This document shows, in pieces, positions 12,841 through 20,652 of a stretch of DNA of 23,612 bases; positions within the stretch are counted from its first letter, which is position 1; every line of letters begins with the position of its first letter. The notes under the pieces were generated by a model, which saw nothing but the letters and a program-made list of their open reading frames with translations, did not search any database and had not been told where the DNA came from. The stretch is from UBA12191 sp009937185. Its GTDB lineage: Bacteria; Planctomycetota; UBA8108; UBA1146. The translations under genes were made by a program, and so were the position numbers. The stretch spans positions 1 to 23,612 of the forward strand of contig CALJGL010000003.1 in the NCBI GenBank assembly GCA_938075155.1, in the 5' to 3' direction.

Positions 12841-15312
12841 ATGAGCCAGGAATCAAGCATCCTTCCTTTGTCCCTTGAAGAAGAGATGAAGGGGTCATAC
12901 CTGACCTACGCGATGAGCGTCATTATTCAAAGGGCCCTTCCCGATGTCAGGGATGGCCTAAAGCCTTCGCAGAGAAGAATTCTCGTGGCGATGAATGACC
13001 TCAATTTAGGCCCCCGATCCAAGCACAGGAAATGTGCCAAGGTCGCGGGTGACACATCGGGTAACTACCACCCCCACGGTGAATCAGTGATTTATCCGAC
13101 GCTTGTTCGGATGGCTCAGCCGTTCAACATGCGTCAAACGATGGTGGATGGTCAGGGTAACTTTGGGTCTATCGACGGTGACCCCCCTGCTGCTATGAGA
13201 TACACCGAAGCGCGCATGACAGATGCCGCGACGGATATGCTCTCCGATATCGATAAGGAAACCGTCGATTTCGTCAGAAACTACGACGACACGCGGGATG
13301 AGCCGACAGTTCTTCCTGCAAAGTTCCCGAACCTATTGGTCAACGGGGGCTCAGGAATCGCCGTGGGCATGTCGACCAACTTCGCCCCCCACAATCTTCG
13401 GGAAGTGTGCGATTCGCTGCTGATCGTCCTCGACAACCCCGATGCGACGCTCCCAGACCTTCTTGAGGTGATGGAGGGCCCCGACTTCCCTACGGGAGGT
13501 GTTATTTGTGGGCGACGTGGCATTCACGAGGCATACAGTAAAGGTCGCGGCCTACTGACTCTTCGTGCGAAAACGCACTTCGAAGAAGTGACGAAGCAAA
13601 AAGAAGCCATCGTGATTACTGAAATCCCATATCAGGTTTCTAAATCAAAGCTGGCCACTGATATTGCGGGACTGGTCAAAGATGGTCGCGTTACAGGTAT
13701 TTCTGATATCCGTGACGAGTCTGACCGTAAGGGCATCCGTCTCGTTGTTGAGCTCAAGAGAGATGAGAATGCTCAAGTTATTCTCAATCAGCTCTTCAAG
13801 CACACACAACTTCAAACGACCTTTGGTGTTCAGCAAATCGCCTTGATCAACGGCAGACCACGCACGCTGACATTGCTAGAACTCTTGAATGCCTATTGTG
13901 ATCACAGGGGAGAAGTTATCCGGAGGCGGTCGCGCTTCCTTCTCGCCAAGGCTGAACGCAAAGCGCACATTCTAGAGGGGCTGATCACGGCGACCGACAG
14001 TATCGATCGCGTGATTGAGCTGATTCGCACCAACCGTACCGAAGAAGATGGCCGCAACGCATTGATGGAAGAGTTCCAGCTCACCCGTATTCAGTGCGAT
14101 GCCATCATGAGGATGCAGTTGAGAAGGCTGTCGGGCCTTGAGCGTGAGAAACTTCAGGATGATCTTGGAGAGACTCGGGAAGAGATTGACTACCACAGAA
14201 CGGTGTTGACCGATGCCAACGTGGTCAAAGAACTCATTCGTGAGGATATCCACGAACTTCGGGAAAAGTTTAAAGACGATCGCCGGAGCGCTATCGAAGA
14301 AGCCGCAGAAGAGATCAACTACGCAGACCTGATCGCCGAAGAGGAAGTCGTTGTGACCCTCACCCATCAGGGTTTCGTCAAGCGTACTCCGCTGACCAAC
14401 TATAGATCCCAGGGACGTGGTGGTACCGGTGTTTCCGGAGGATCTGTGCGTGATGACGATTTCGTCAAAAGCATCTTTGTCGCGGGTACCCATGACACGC
14501 TGCTGCTCTTCTCGGACCGAGGCAAGGTGTACTGGCTGAAGGTTTACGAGTTGCCGGATATGTCCCGAACATCTAAGGGTAAGCCGGTTGTTCATATGGT
14601 TCAGTTAGAGAAAGAAGAGAAGATCCTGAACATGATCCGTGTGGAGGAATTCGATGACAGAAATCTCGTTTTCGCCACGCGTTTGGGCAAGGTCAAGAAA
14701 ACAGCCCTAGAAGCCTACTCCCGTCCGAAGAAGAACGGAATCAAGGCGATCAAGATCAACGAGGAAGATGAGCTGATCGGTGTGAATATCACATCCGGTA
14801 CTGAAGAGATCATTCTTTCAACGGCCACCGGGATGGCTATTCGGTTTAACGAAACTGATGTGCGTCCTATGGGAAGAGATGCAGCGGGCGTCAACGGTAT
14901 CGGGATTGGCGAAGCCGATCGCGTCGTTTCTATGACGATCGTTATCGATGGCGGAGCCTTGCTCACTATTTGCGAGAATGGTTATGGAAAGATGACTGAT
15001 TTTGGTGCTTACCGAACCCAGAGGCGGGGCGGTAAGGGCCTGATCGATATTCGTACAACGGCGCGAAACGGCTCCGTTGTTTCCGCTCGAACTCTCTCTG
15101 GTGACCGCGATGCGATGATGATGACTTCTGAGGGAATGCTCGTTCGAATTTCGCTGAAAGATGTGAGACCGATCGGACGAAATACCCAGGGTGTCAGATT
15201 GATCCGGGTGAAGAGTGGCGACAAAGTCATCGGCTTGGAATTGGTGGATGCAACCGACGGCCAAGAGGACGCAACCGATGGTCAAGAGGAAGTCAACCCC
15301 CCGAGTGAGTAA
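12841..15312 (+). CDS. gyrA: DNA gyrase subunit A
   Basis: An 823-residue GyrA. I chose ATG 12841, with GGAG nine bases upstream; a GTG at 12814 in frame lies inside the inverted repeat and is less likely. The start LSLEEEMKGSYLTYAMSVI and the winged helix with catalytic tyrosine Y121 (AMRYTEARM) are typical. The C-terminal beta-pinwheel has the gyrase-specific GyrA box QRRGGKG (727-733), which separates it from topoisomerase IV ParC. In the quinolone-resistance region the sequence is HPHGESVIYPTLVRM: the serine matching E. coli Ser83 is kept (S82), but the position of Asp87 is proline (P86) and Asp82 is glutamate. The tail ends with a duplicated DATDGQE. It cuts and rejoins DNA in the gyrase A2B2 complex with GyrB, whose gene lies two genes upstream. 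Confidence 0.97.
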   Translation: MSQESSILPLSLEEEMKGSYLTYAMSVIIQRALPDVRDGLKPSQRRILVAMNDLNLGPRSKHRKCAKVAGDTSGNYHPHGESVIYPTLVRMAQPFNMRQTMVDGQGNFGSIDGDPPAAMRYTEARMTDAATDMLSDIDKETVDFVRNYDDTRDEPTVLPAKFPNLLVNGGSGIAVGMSTNFAPHNLREVCDSLLIVLDNPDATLPDLLEVMEGPDFPTGGVICGRRGIHEAYSKGRGLLTLRAKTHFEEVTKQKEAIVITEIPYQVSKSKLATDIAGLVKDGRVTGISDIRDESDRKGIRLVVELKRDENAQVILNQLFKHTQLQTTFGVQQIALINGRPRTLTLLELLNAYCDHRGEVIRRRSRFLLAKAERKAHILEGLITATDSIDRVIELIRTNRTEEDGRNALMEEFQLTRIQCDAIMRMQLRRLSGLEREKLQDDLGETREEIDYHRTVLTDANVVKELIREDIHELREKFKDDRRSAIEEAAEEINYADLIAEEEVVVTLTHQGFVKRTPLTNYRSQGRGGTGVSGGSVRDDDFVKSIFVAGTHDTLLLFSDRGKVYWLKVYELPDMSRTSKGKPVVHMVQLEKEEKILNMIRVEEFDDRNLVFATRLGKVKKTALEAYSRPKKNGIKAIKINEEDELIGVNITSGTEEIILSTATGMAIRFNETDVRPMGRDAAGVNGIGIGEADRVVSMTIVIDGGALLTICENGYGKMTDFGAYRTQRRGGKGLIDIRTTARNGSVVSARTLSGDRDAMMMTSEGMLVRISLKDVRPIGRNTQGVRLIRVKSGDKVIGLELVDATDGQEDATDGQEEVNPPSE
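15247..15288 (+). repeat. 21-bp tandem duplication at the gyrA 3' end
   Basis: Units 15247-15267 and 15268-15288 differ at three bases (GAT/GAC, GAC/GAT, GGC/GGT), all synonymous, and each encodes DATDGQE in the disordered acidic C-terminal tail. The unit length equals that of the panE repeat, though the sequence is unrelated. Confidence 0.85.
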
Positions 15313-15359
15313 CTCTTTATAAATCTACTTCCAATTGGGTGGTAGATTCCGACTCACTT
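15303..15359 (+). terminator. Nested hairpin at the gyrA stop, possible terminator
   Basis: An outer stem GTGAGT/ACTCAC (15305-15310, 15352-15357) encloses an inner stem AATCTAC/GTAGATT (15322-15328, 15342-15348) capped by the palindrome CCAATTGG. Only a short TTT follows, and the stems are not GC-rich, so intrinsic termination would be weak. Its place right at the end of the long dnaN-gyrA run fits a transcript end or processing site. Confidence 0.4.
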
Positions 15360-15379
15360 TCATGGCATATCATCAAACT

Positions 15380-15433
15380 GCTCTCTTTAGATTTTCATAG
15401 AACTGATTTGGTTCTTGAGGATCTAAAGAGAGC
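15380..15433. other. 13-bp perfect inverted repeat (long hairpin) downstream of gyrA
   Basis: GCTCTCTTTAGAT (15380-15392) and ATCTAAAGAGAGC (15421-15433) are perfect complements. The 28-base interior holds a further stem AGAAC/GTTCT (15399-15403, 15411-15415) around a 7-base loop. This makes a stable, two-tier hairpin in a gene-free region. There is no T-tract after it on the + strand. It may be an RNA element, a transcript-end structure or a small mobile-repeat relic; its function is unknown. Confidence 0.6.
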
Positions 15434-15866
15434 GGGTCGTCGTTAGCGATTCGGGCGTTGTTCTGAATCTGTTTTCACGGCCTCGTTGGGACGCAGCAAT
15501 TTGTGCACACCAACGATTTGAAAACGACGCCAATTTGACACGATGCCGTAGGGGGAATTCGGGAGGATACTGGAAGCGGCTCGCAAATTATTTGTGTACA
15601 GATGTGGTTGAGTTTTGAGCTCGCTACTCTGTTAGGGGGAACATGTTTCTGGGGGTGGGGAATTCCCGGGACATGACAATTTCAGGAAATCGCTGACAAA
15701 GTGGATGCTAAGGGGACCCCATCGAGGTTTTCCTGGTAACTCTTCCACCGAGTCGCACAATTTCTTCAAGGAGAAAGATCTCGCTTGTGCGGGAACTGGA
15801 ACAGGGACCAAGGAGTCTTTGCTTCATACCGGCCCATTGGGTTAAGCGCTGCGCGATCGTTTGAAT
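15434..15866. other. Gene-free stretch upstream of the XPB helicase with further inverted repeats
   Basis: I see no credible gene here. Inverted repeats are TCGTTGG/CCAACGA (15483-15489, 15510-15516), a 15-base quasi-palindrome around CAAAT-T-ATTTG (15582-15596, one mismatched pair), GGGAATTCCC (15658-15667) and CGCACAA/TTGTGCG (15754-15760, 15785-15791). The last one flanks a GGAGAAAG stretch about 80-100 bases before the helicase start. These could include operator sites for the XPB unit. No clear -35/-10 pair stands out. Confidence 0.45.
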
Positions 15867-17546
15867 ATGAATACAGAAACAAAATCGCTGGTTGTGCAGA
15901 GCGATGGGACCTTGTTGCTCGAGGTCCATCATCCTTCTGCGAAGCGGTTACGACATGAACTTGCGGCCTTCGCTCACCTGGAGAAGAGCCCTGAGTATTT
16001 TCATGAATATCGTATTTCACCCATCTCGTTATGGAATGCGGCTCAGTCCGGCTGGAGCCAGGAAAAGATCCTGACTCTGTTGGAGGACAACGCGCGCTAC
16101 CCAGTCCCCAAAGCTTTGCACGACATGGTCGGCAAGGCTTTGGAGAGTTTCGGTAGGTTTGAGCTGATCCGTGCCGAAGATGGGGAATCTCTCATCCTTC
16201 AGCCTTCTCGGGAAGATGATGATTTCTTGAGTCAGTTGGCGAATAGGCCTTCTCTGACCGAGATATTAAAGCAACCTGGGGACGGCAATTCCTACAGCAT
16301 TGATCCTGGGCACCGAGGGGCTCTCAAAGTTGCCATGATTCGCAACGGGTTCCCTATCGCTGACCGTGCGGGTTTCCGTACCGGCGCGGCTGTGGATCTC
16401 CACTTCCCTGAGGAATCTGAGTTTTCCTTACGTAATTACCAATCGGAGTCGGTGGATTCTTTCTTCTCTGATCAGGGCGGCGGAGGAGGATCCGGAGTGG
16501 TCGTTCTTCCGTGTGGGGCTGGGAAAACCGTAGTTGGTATCGGCCTCATGGAGAAGCTCAAGTGCCAAACCTTGATTCTCGCCCCCAACATCACGAGTGT
16601 TCGTCAGTGGCAAAAGGAAATCGTCCGATGGACCAATCTGACGGAAGATCAGGTGGCTGAATATTCTGGTGCACGTAAGGACATCGCCGCTGTGACAGTG
16701 GCGACATACCAGATCACGGCACACAGAAAATCAAAGACTGAAGACTTCACACACCTCGATCTTTTCGCTGATCATGACTGGGGTCTGATTATCTACGACG
16801 AGGTTCATATGCTTCCGGCTCCGGTTTTCCGCTTCACAGCAGAGATCCAAGCTCGCAGAAGACTTGGGCTGACAGCGACACTCGTGAGAGAAGATGGTCG
16901 TGAAGATGAAGTCTTCACCCTCATCGGGCCTCGTATCTACGATATGCCATGGCGAGATCTTGAGCGTGAAGGATTCATCGCCAAGGTACGTTGCGTTGAA
17001 GTCCGCCTCGATCTCCCAGAAGAAGAGAGAGATATATATCTCGCGGCAGACCGCCGGCACATGTTCCGGATCTCTTCTGAAAACCCGATGAAACTACAAA
17101 GGCTTCAAAAAATATTGGAGCGTCACGAAGGTGACCGCATCCTTGTGATCGGTCAGTACTTGAGGCAGCTCAGAGATGTTGCGCGGTCCACTGGAGCGCC
17201 GCTCATCACGGGCCACACGCCTCAGGATGAACGAGAGCGTCTCTACGCGGCCTTTAGAAGCGGCGAAGTTCCCGTCCTCATCGTCAGTAAGGTCGGCAAT
17301 TTTGCAGTGGACCTTCCGGATGCCTCCGTGGCGATTCAGATTTCCGGGACGTATGGTTCGCGCCAAGAAGAAGCGCAGCGTTTAGGGAGAGTGTTGAGGC
17401 CTAAATCCGATGGCAGAGAAGCTACTTTCTATTCTCTGGTGACTCGGGATTCTCGAGACCAAGACTTTGCCCACAAAAGACAACGATTTTTAATGGAGCA
17501 GGGATATCAATATGAAATCGAAGAGCAAGAGGAGGTGCTGAGTTGA
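15867..17546 (+). CDS. XPB-type DEVH DNA helicase (SF2)
   Basis: A 559-residue bacterial homologue of the nucleotide-excision-repair helicase XPB (a 3'-5' ATP-dependent SF2 enzyme). The first ~110 residues (LVVQSDGTLLLEVHHPSAKR ...) are the N-terminal domain seen in actinobacterial XPBs. The helicase core follows: RNYQSESVDSF, Walker A GAGKT (K220), DEVH box (311-314), GLTATLVRED with the XPB-specific RED motif, IGPRIYDMPW, then domain 2 with VIGQYLRQL and motif VI QRLGRVLR (504-511). The ATG at 15867 is two codons after a TTG at 15861; neither has a strong ribosome site. The stop overlaps the TTG of the next gene (TTGA), so the helicase and its partner are co-translated. In bacteria XPB is common mainly in Actinobacteria and scattered elsewhere, and its role there is poorly defined. 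DNA repair or remodelling is the reasonable inference. Confidence 0.93.
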   Translation: MNTETKSLVVQSDGTLLLEVHHPSAKRLRHELAAFAHLEKSPEYFHEYRISPISLWNAAQSGWSQEKILTLLEDNARYPVPKALHDMVGKALESFGRFELIRAEDGESLILQPSREDDDFLSQLANRPSLTEILKQPGDGNSYSIDPGHRGALKVAMIRNGFPIADRAGFRTGAAVDLHFPEESEFSLRNYQSESVDSFFSDQGGGGGSGVVVLPCGAGKTVVGIGLMEKLKCQTLILAPNITSVRQWQKEIVRWTNLTEDQVAEYSGARKDIAAVTVATYQITAHRKSKTEDFTHLDLFADHDWGLIIYDEVHMLPAPVFRFTAEIQARRRLGLTATLVREDGREDEVFTLIGPRIYDMPWRDLEREGFIAKVRCVEVRLDLPEEERDIYLAADRRHMFRISSENPMKLQRLQKILERHEGDRILVIGQYLRQLRDVARSTGAPLITGHTPQDERERLYAAFRSGEVPVLIVSKVGNFAVDLPDASVAIQISGTYGSRQEEAQRLGRVLRPKSDGREATFYSLVTRDSRDQDFAHKRQRFLMEQGYQYEIEEQEEVLS

Positions 17547-19573
17547 GCGCCGTTGAAAACTTTCTTCGTGGATTGAGAAAAGCAGAGCTGCAAACGATCC
17601 ATCAATTCTGGCTACCAGGTGAATCTGTCCAGGTGCGGGTTGAAGATCTCAGGTACCGCATCGAGGAAACACTCGTGAGCGGAGAAGGCATTCACGAAAG
17701 AGTGGAGCGACTGAGCTCTACCCAAAAAAGGCTGATTCAGGATGTGTTGTCACGTCCCGACTCGAAGGCCCCTATTTCTGAAGTCCAAGAAGGGTTGGCC
17801 CATTGTGGCGCTTCGAGAATCGAAGTCGAGTCCACGGTTCGCCAGCTGACCGAGCGAGGATTTGTATCACGCAGACGAGAGAAAAAGACGAAGGGTCCTG
17901 AGATTCTGGAGATTCCGAAAGAGCTGGCGACCCACCTTTCGAAAGCCCTGAAAATAGGTGAGACCGTTATTTCTGGCGCTGACGGAATCAGTTTCCGTAT
18001 GCTTCCGGAAGCACCGGACATGGTTGCGATGGGGATCGAAGAGCGTATTCAGAAATTAGAAGACCCCCTTCTCACCGAACTGTGCATGCGGGCTTTGAAA
18101 AACAGAGGAGTTCTCGATCTCGATTCGGATGAGATCGTCGAGCACCTCGAGTCTGAAGGCGTCGAAGAAATCGACGAGGAGGCGTGGGCGAACATGCTAG
18201 AGGAAGCAGGCGTGGGCACTATTGGAAGTGTGCGCTTGCAAGATTACGGCATTACGCTCCCCGAGCCTTCTTTGGTGATTTTCCAAGAATGGATGAAAGC
18301 TCGCTCGGAAATTTCGATAAAGCAGGAAGTCAGCCCCGATGTCATTCTTGAATCGGGTGTTGATCTACTGATCGATATTGAACGCCTTACCCTTCACATC
18401 GAACAGGAACCGATTCGACTGACTCGGTCAGGCAGTTTCCCAAAGAGGCTTGCCGAACAATTGAGGCGCAACTTCGCCATGGAGCGTCTCACAGATCATC
18501 TTGAGGGAGACACCGTCACCCGAGTGTTGCGAGTCGCGATGAAGCTGGGTCTTGTTGAGAACTTTGCCGGCGAATTGCGGATCAACGATCGCAGGCTAGA
18601 GGCCTGGAGAGGACTCGATTTCCGTCGAAAAACAGAAGTCGTTCTCCAGCGTTTTCTGGAAGAGAGCGCGGGAGCGCGCTGGTCTTTCCATCAGGAAGCG
18701 ATGCGCAGCATTCTGTTAGATACTCTCCGTGAACATGCGACTGAAGGCTGGGTGAACCTCGATGGAGTCATCGATAACGTCGTCAGTACGTATCTCCTTG
18801 AGCTTGAAGAAAGAGAAGTCTCCAACCTTTTAAGACAAAGGCGCGAAGAAGATTTCTCCAGAGATCGCTTACAGTGTCCAGTCCTTCGATTGGGCACCGA
18901 TCTCGCATTTTGGATCGTCAATCGCATGCTCAGTTTGGGTATGTGTGAAATCGGAATGTTGGAAGGATCTCTCAGTTCGCTGATGTTGACCGACCTTGGT
19001 CGATACCTTCTCGGTATTGAAAGCTCACCTGCTGAATGTCGAGTGCTGGTCAATCCAGATTTCGAAATCATGTTGATCACTGAAGGTATCGAAGGAATGG
19101 CGCTGGAACTTCAGCTGGCACGCTTTTCTGAGCGTCACTCAGCAGAGCGCATCCGTAGATACAGAGCCACTCCTGAATCGATGCGGCTAGGTGTCAGGGC
19201 AGGATTCCAGGTGGACGAGGTTCGCCAGGTTCTTGAGTCTGCTAGCGATCACCCATTGCCAGATCCAGTGATCGTGGCGATTCGTGACTGGGGCCGAGAT
19301 GTGGACTGGATTCAGGCCAGTCCTGCTATCCATTTGTCAGGATTGAAGCCGGATCGCTACAAGCAACTCATTGATATTCTCGATGAAGAAAAAGTGAACT
19401 ATTTAGAGCTGGGTCGAAAAGAAGTCTTCGTGACAGGTCAGAGTGCACAGTTTTCTAAGGGTCAGTTGCCGACATTCTTTGATCGCTTGAAGGAGGAAGG
19501 TTGGCTTGTCCGATTGGATGGCATTTCGCCACCCGATGAACGAAACGGAACAGATGGACGGAATGGCGAATGA
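17543..19573 (+). CDS. XPB-associated protein with helicase-associated (Helicase_C_3-like) C-terminal domain
   Basis: A 676-residue protein starting at TTG 17543, overlapping the helicase by four bases. It has no helicase motifs. The N-terminal ~120 residues look like a winged-helix region (TQKRLIQDVLSRP, VESTVRQLTERGFVSRRR), followed by a long acidic helical middle. Residues about 501-582 (VLVNPDFEIMLI, LARFSERHSAERIRRYRAT, DHPLPDPVIVAIRDWGRD) match the pattern of the helicase-associated domain Pfam calls Helicase_C_3. This domain also resembles the N-terminus of the adjacent XPB (QSDGTLLLEV, FAHLEKSPEYFHEYRIS, ARYPVPKAL). Actinobacterial genomes carry a similar helicase-associated protein near xpb, which supports a working pair. 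Likely role: an accessory or regulatory subunit of the helicase, possibly with DNA binding; this is inference. Its stop overlaps the next ATG (ATGA). Confidence 0.8.
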   Translation: MSAVENFLRGLRKAELQTIHQFWLPGESVQVRVEDLRYRIEETLVSGEGIHERVERLSSTQKRLIQDVLSRPDSKAPISEVQEGLAHCGASRIEVESTVRQLTERGFVSRRREKKTKGPEILEIPKELATHLSKALKIGETVISGADGISFRMLPEAPDMVAMGIEERIQKLEDPLLTELCMRALKNRGVLDLDSDEIVEHLESEGVEEIDEEAWANMLEEAGVGTIGSVRLQDYGITLPEPSLVIFQEWMKARSEISIKQEVSPDVILESGVDLLIDIERLTLHIEQEPIRLTRSGSFPKRLAEQLRRNFAMERLTDHLEGDTVTRVLRVAMKLGLVENFAGELRINDRRLEAWRGLDFRRKTEVVLQRFLEESAGARWSFHQEAMRSILLDTLREHATEGWVNLDGVIDNVVSTYLLELEEREVSNLLRQRREEDFSRDRLQCPVLRLGTDLAFWIVNRMLSLGMCEIGMLEGSLSSLMLTDLGRYLLGIESSPAECRVLVNPDFEIMLITEGIEGMALELQLARFSERHSAERIRRYRATPESMRLGVRAGFQVDEVRQVLESASDHPLPDPVIVAIRDWGRDVDWIQASPAIHLSGLKPDRYKQLIDILDEEKVNYLELGRKEVFVTGQSAQFSKGQLPTFFDRLKEEGWLVRLDGISPPDERNGTDGRNGE

Positions 19574-20256
19574 GTGATTCTGCGGGAGCGACCCTCGACC
19601 CAAGTACCCTAGGGGTTTCCATTGAACTGATTCACCTTCCGATTCAGGTGAGCCTGGATCATCTGAAGGAGATCTATATGGAGGTCTCTGGTATTTGTGG
19701 ATACGAAAACTTCACCCGGGTGGGTGACGGTGCTCGCCTAGAAACAGCAGCGTCTCCGGAGAAGGGCGCCTCTAGGGTTACTTTTTCTAGAGACCGCATC
19801 ACCTTTCAAGAGGAAGGTGCGACGGTGGGGTCAGACCTACTGACTCGGAAAATTCATGAAGTCGTTCGTTCGTTGGCGAAAAGGGTTCAAGTCCCTGTGA
19901 TCGTTGCTCGTACCCGAAATCATCGGACGCTGATTAGCGTTCCGGGTGAAGCGACCGCTTCTGACTGGCTTTCCTTGAGCGTCATTAATGTTGAGCAAGA
20001 GGCTTACAACCCACTCGGTCGTCCCGTGAGGGCCTCGGGGATTCGGCTGCAAATGCCCGCCCAAAAGAACGATGAAGCGATGCATCTATTGCGCATCGAG
20101 GAGTGGTTGAAGAACCCTCGGCTTCTATTCGTGGAAGACACGGCCACTTGGAGAGCGCCGATGCCCCTCGATCAAATATCGAGGCTCGCCGGAGATTTCA
20201 AGGAAGCCGAAGAGTTGATGGTGGTCAACATTCCGACGTGGCTCGCTAGCCTTTAG
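19570..20256 (+). CDS. Unrecognised 228-residue protein, third gene of the XPB unit
   Basis: I do not recognise this family. The ATG at 19570 overlaps the stop of the XPB-partner gene (ATGA), so it is translationally coupled and almost certainly made with the helicase. It is soluble in appearance, without signal peptide or membrane helix, and has alternating strands and helices: ELIHLPIQVSLDHLKEIY, then VTFSRDRITFQEEGATVG, a helix LTRKIHEVVRSLAKRVQ, and a strand-rich centre VPVIVARTRNHRTLISVPG. It ends with an acidic helix and hydrophobic strand (EAEELMVVNIPTWLASL). The layout faintly recalls TIGR04255-like proteins, but not enough to name it. There are no catalytic-looking Cys/His clusters and no nuclease motif that I can see. 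It converges with the receiver-like gene, their stop codons overlapping (TAA on minus at 20253-20255, TAG on plus at 20254-20256). Confidence 0.8.
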   Translation: MSDSAGATLDPSTLGVSIELIHLPIQVSLDHLKEIYMEVSGICGYENFTRVGDGARLETAASPEKGASRVTFSRDRITFQEEGATVGSDLLTRKIHEVVRSLAKRVQVPVIVARTRNHRTLISVPGEATASDWLSLSVINVEQEAYNPLGRPVRASGIRLQMPAQKNDEAMHLLRIEEWLKNPRLLFVEDTATWRAPMPLDQISRLAGDFKEAEELMVVNIPTWLASL

Positions 20257-20642
20257 GGCGCATCCGCGCTGTGCCCATCGCCATCTCTGAGTCTCTTGCG
20301 GGCCGGCTCATTTGGCTTCCAGGGAAGACTCGATGCCGATGGGAGATCTCCCACAGACTCCGGGTCAAATTCGGGCACTTCGATCAGGGACTCAATCTTT
20401 TCCTTGAATCCTTTGAGGTCATCATCCTCTTGAAGTTCCAGAATATTTTCAGGAACCGTATCTCCGAATTCAAGACCACCTTGATGGATCACGAGATCGT
20501 ACGAATCTTTTGAGAGACGTTTGGTGAGGCCTTTTTGATTGCCGACAGCATCGACTCTGAGGCCTAGGGCGGCGGCTTCGTCGAAGCAACGATTTCTAAG
20601 TTCAGAATCGACGCAGGCAATAAGAAGTTTTGGTCCTGTCAT
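20253..20642 (-). CDS. Small receiver-like protein lacking the phospho-aspartate
   Basis: A 129-residue protein from ATG 20642, with AAAGGAG eight bases upstream; the longer frame to 20750 overlaps yjbQ and is rejected. The first ~60 residues look like the first half of a response-regulator receiver: strand PKLLIACVDSE, helix LRNRCFDEAAALG, strand LRVDAV, helix KGLTKRLSK, strand YDLVIHQGG. In a true receiver the last strand ends in the phosphorylated aspartate; here that place is histidine/glutamine (VIHQ). The second half of the domain is replaced by an acidic, then proline- and arginine-rich tail that looks disordered. It may be a degenerate receiver or an unrelated Rossmann-like fold. It follows yjbQ after ten bases on the same strand, so the two are probably co-transcribed. 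No function can be assigned. Confidence 0.72.
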   Translation of the reverse strand: MTGPKLLIACVDSELRNRCFDEAAALGLRVDAVGNQKGLTKRLSKDSYDLVIHQGGLEFGDTVPENILELQEDDDLKGFKEKIESLIEVPEFDPESVGDLPSASSLPWKPNEPARKRLRDGDGHSADAP

Positions 20643-20652
20643 AGTGGCTCCT

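Noticed and set aside
13972..14595. 207-residue minus-strand frame opposite gyrA
   Set aside because: Pure shadow of the gyrA coding sequence; gyrA is unambiguous here.
15640..15647. AACATGTT palindrome as a LexA/SOS box for the XPB unit
   Set aside because: It does not fit a known LexA box closely (GAACATGTTTC lacks the GAAC-N4-GTTC spacing) and is over 200 bases from the start; an 8-bp palindrome is expected by chance.
15708..16020. Short minus-strand frames upstream of the XPB helicase
   Set aside because: No ribosome site or domain signal, and they run into the helicase gene.
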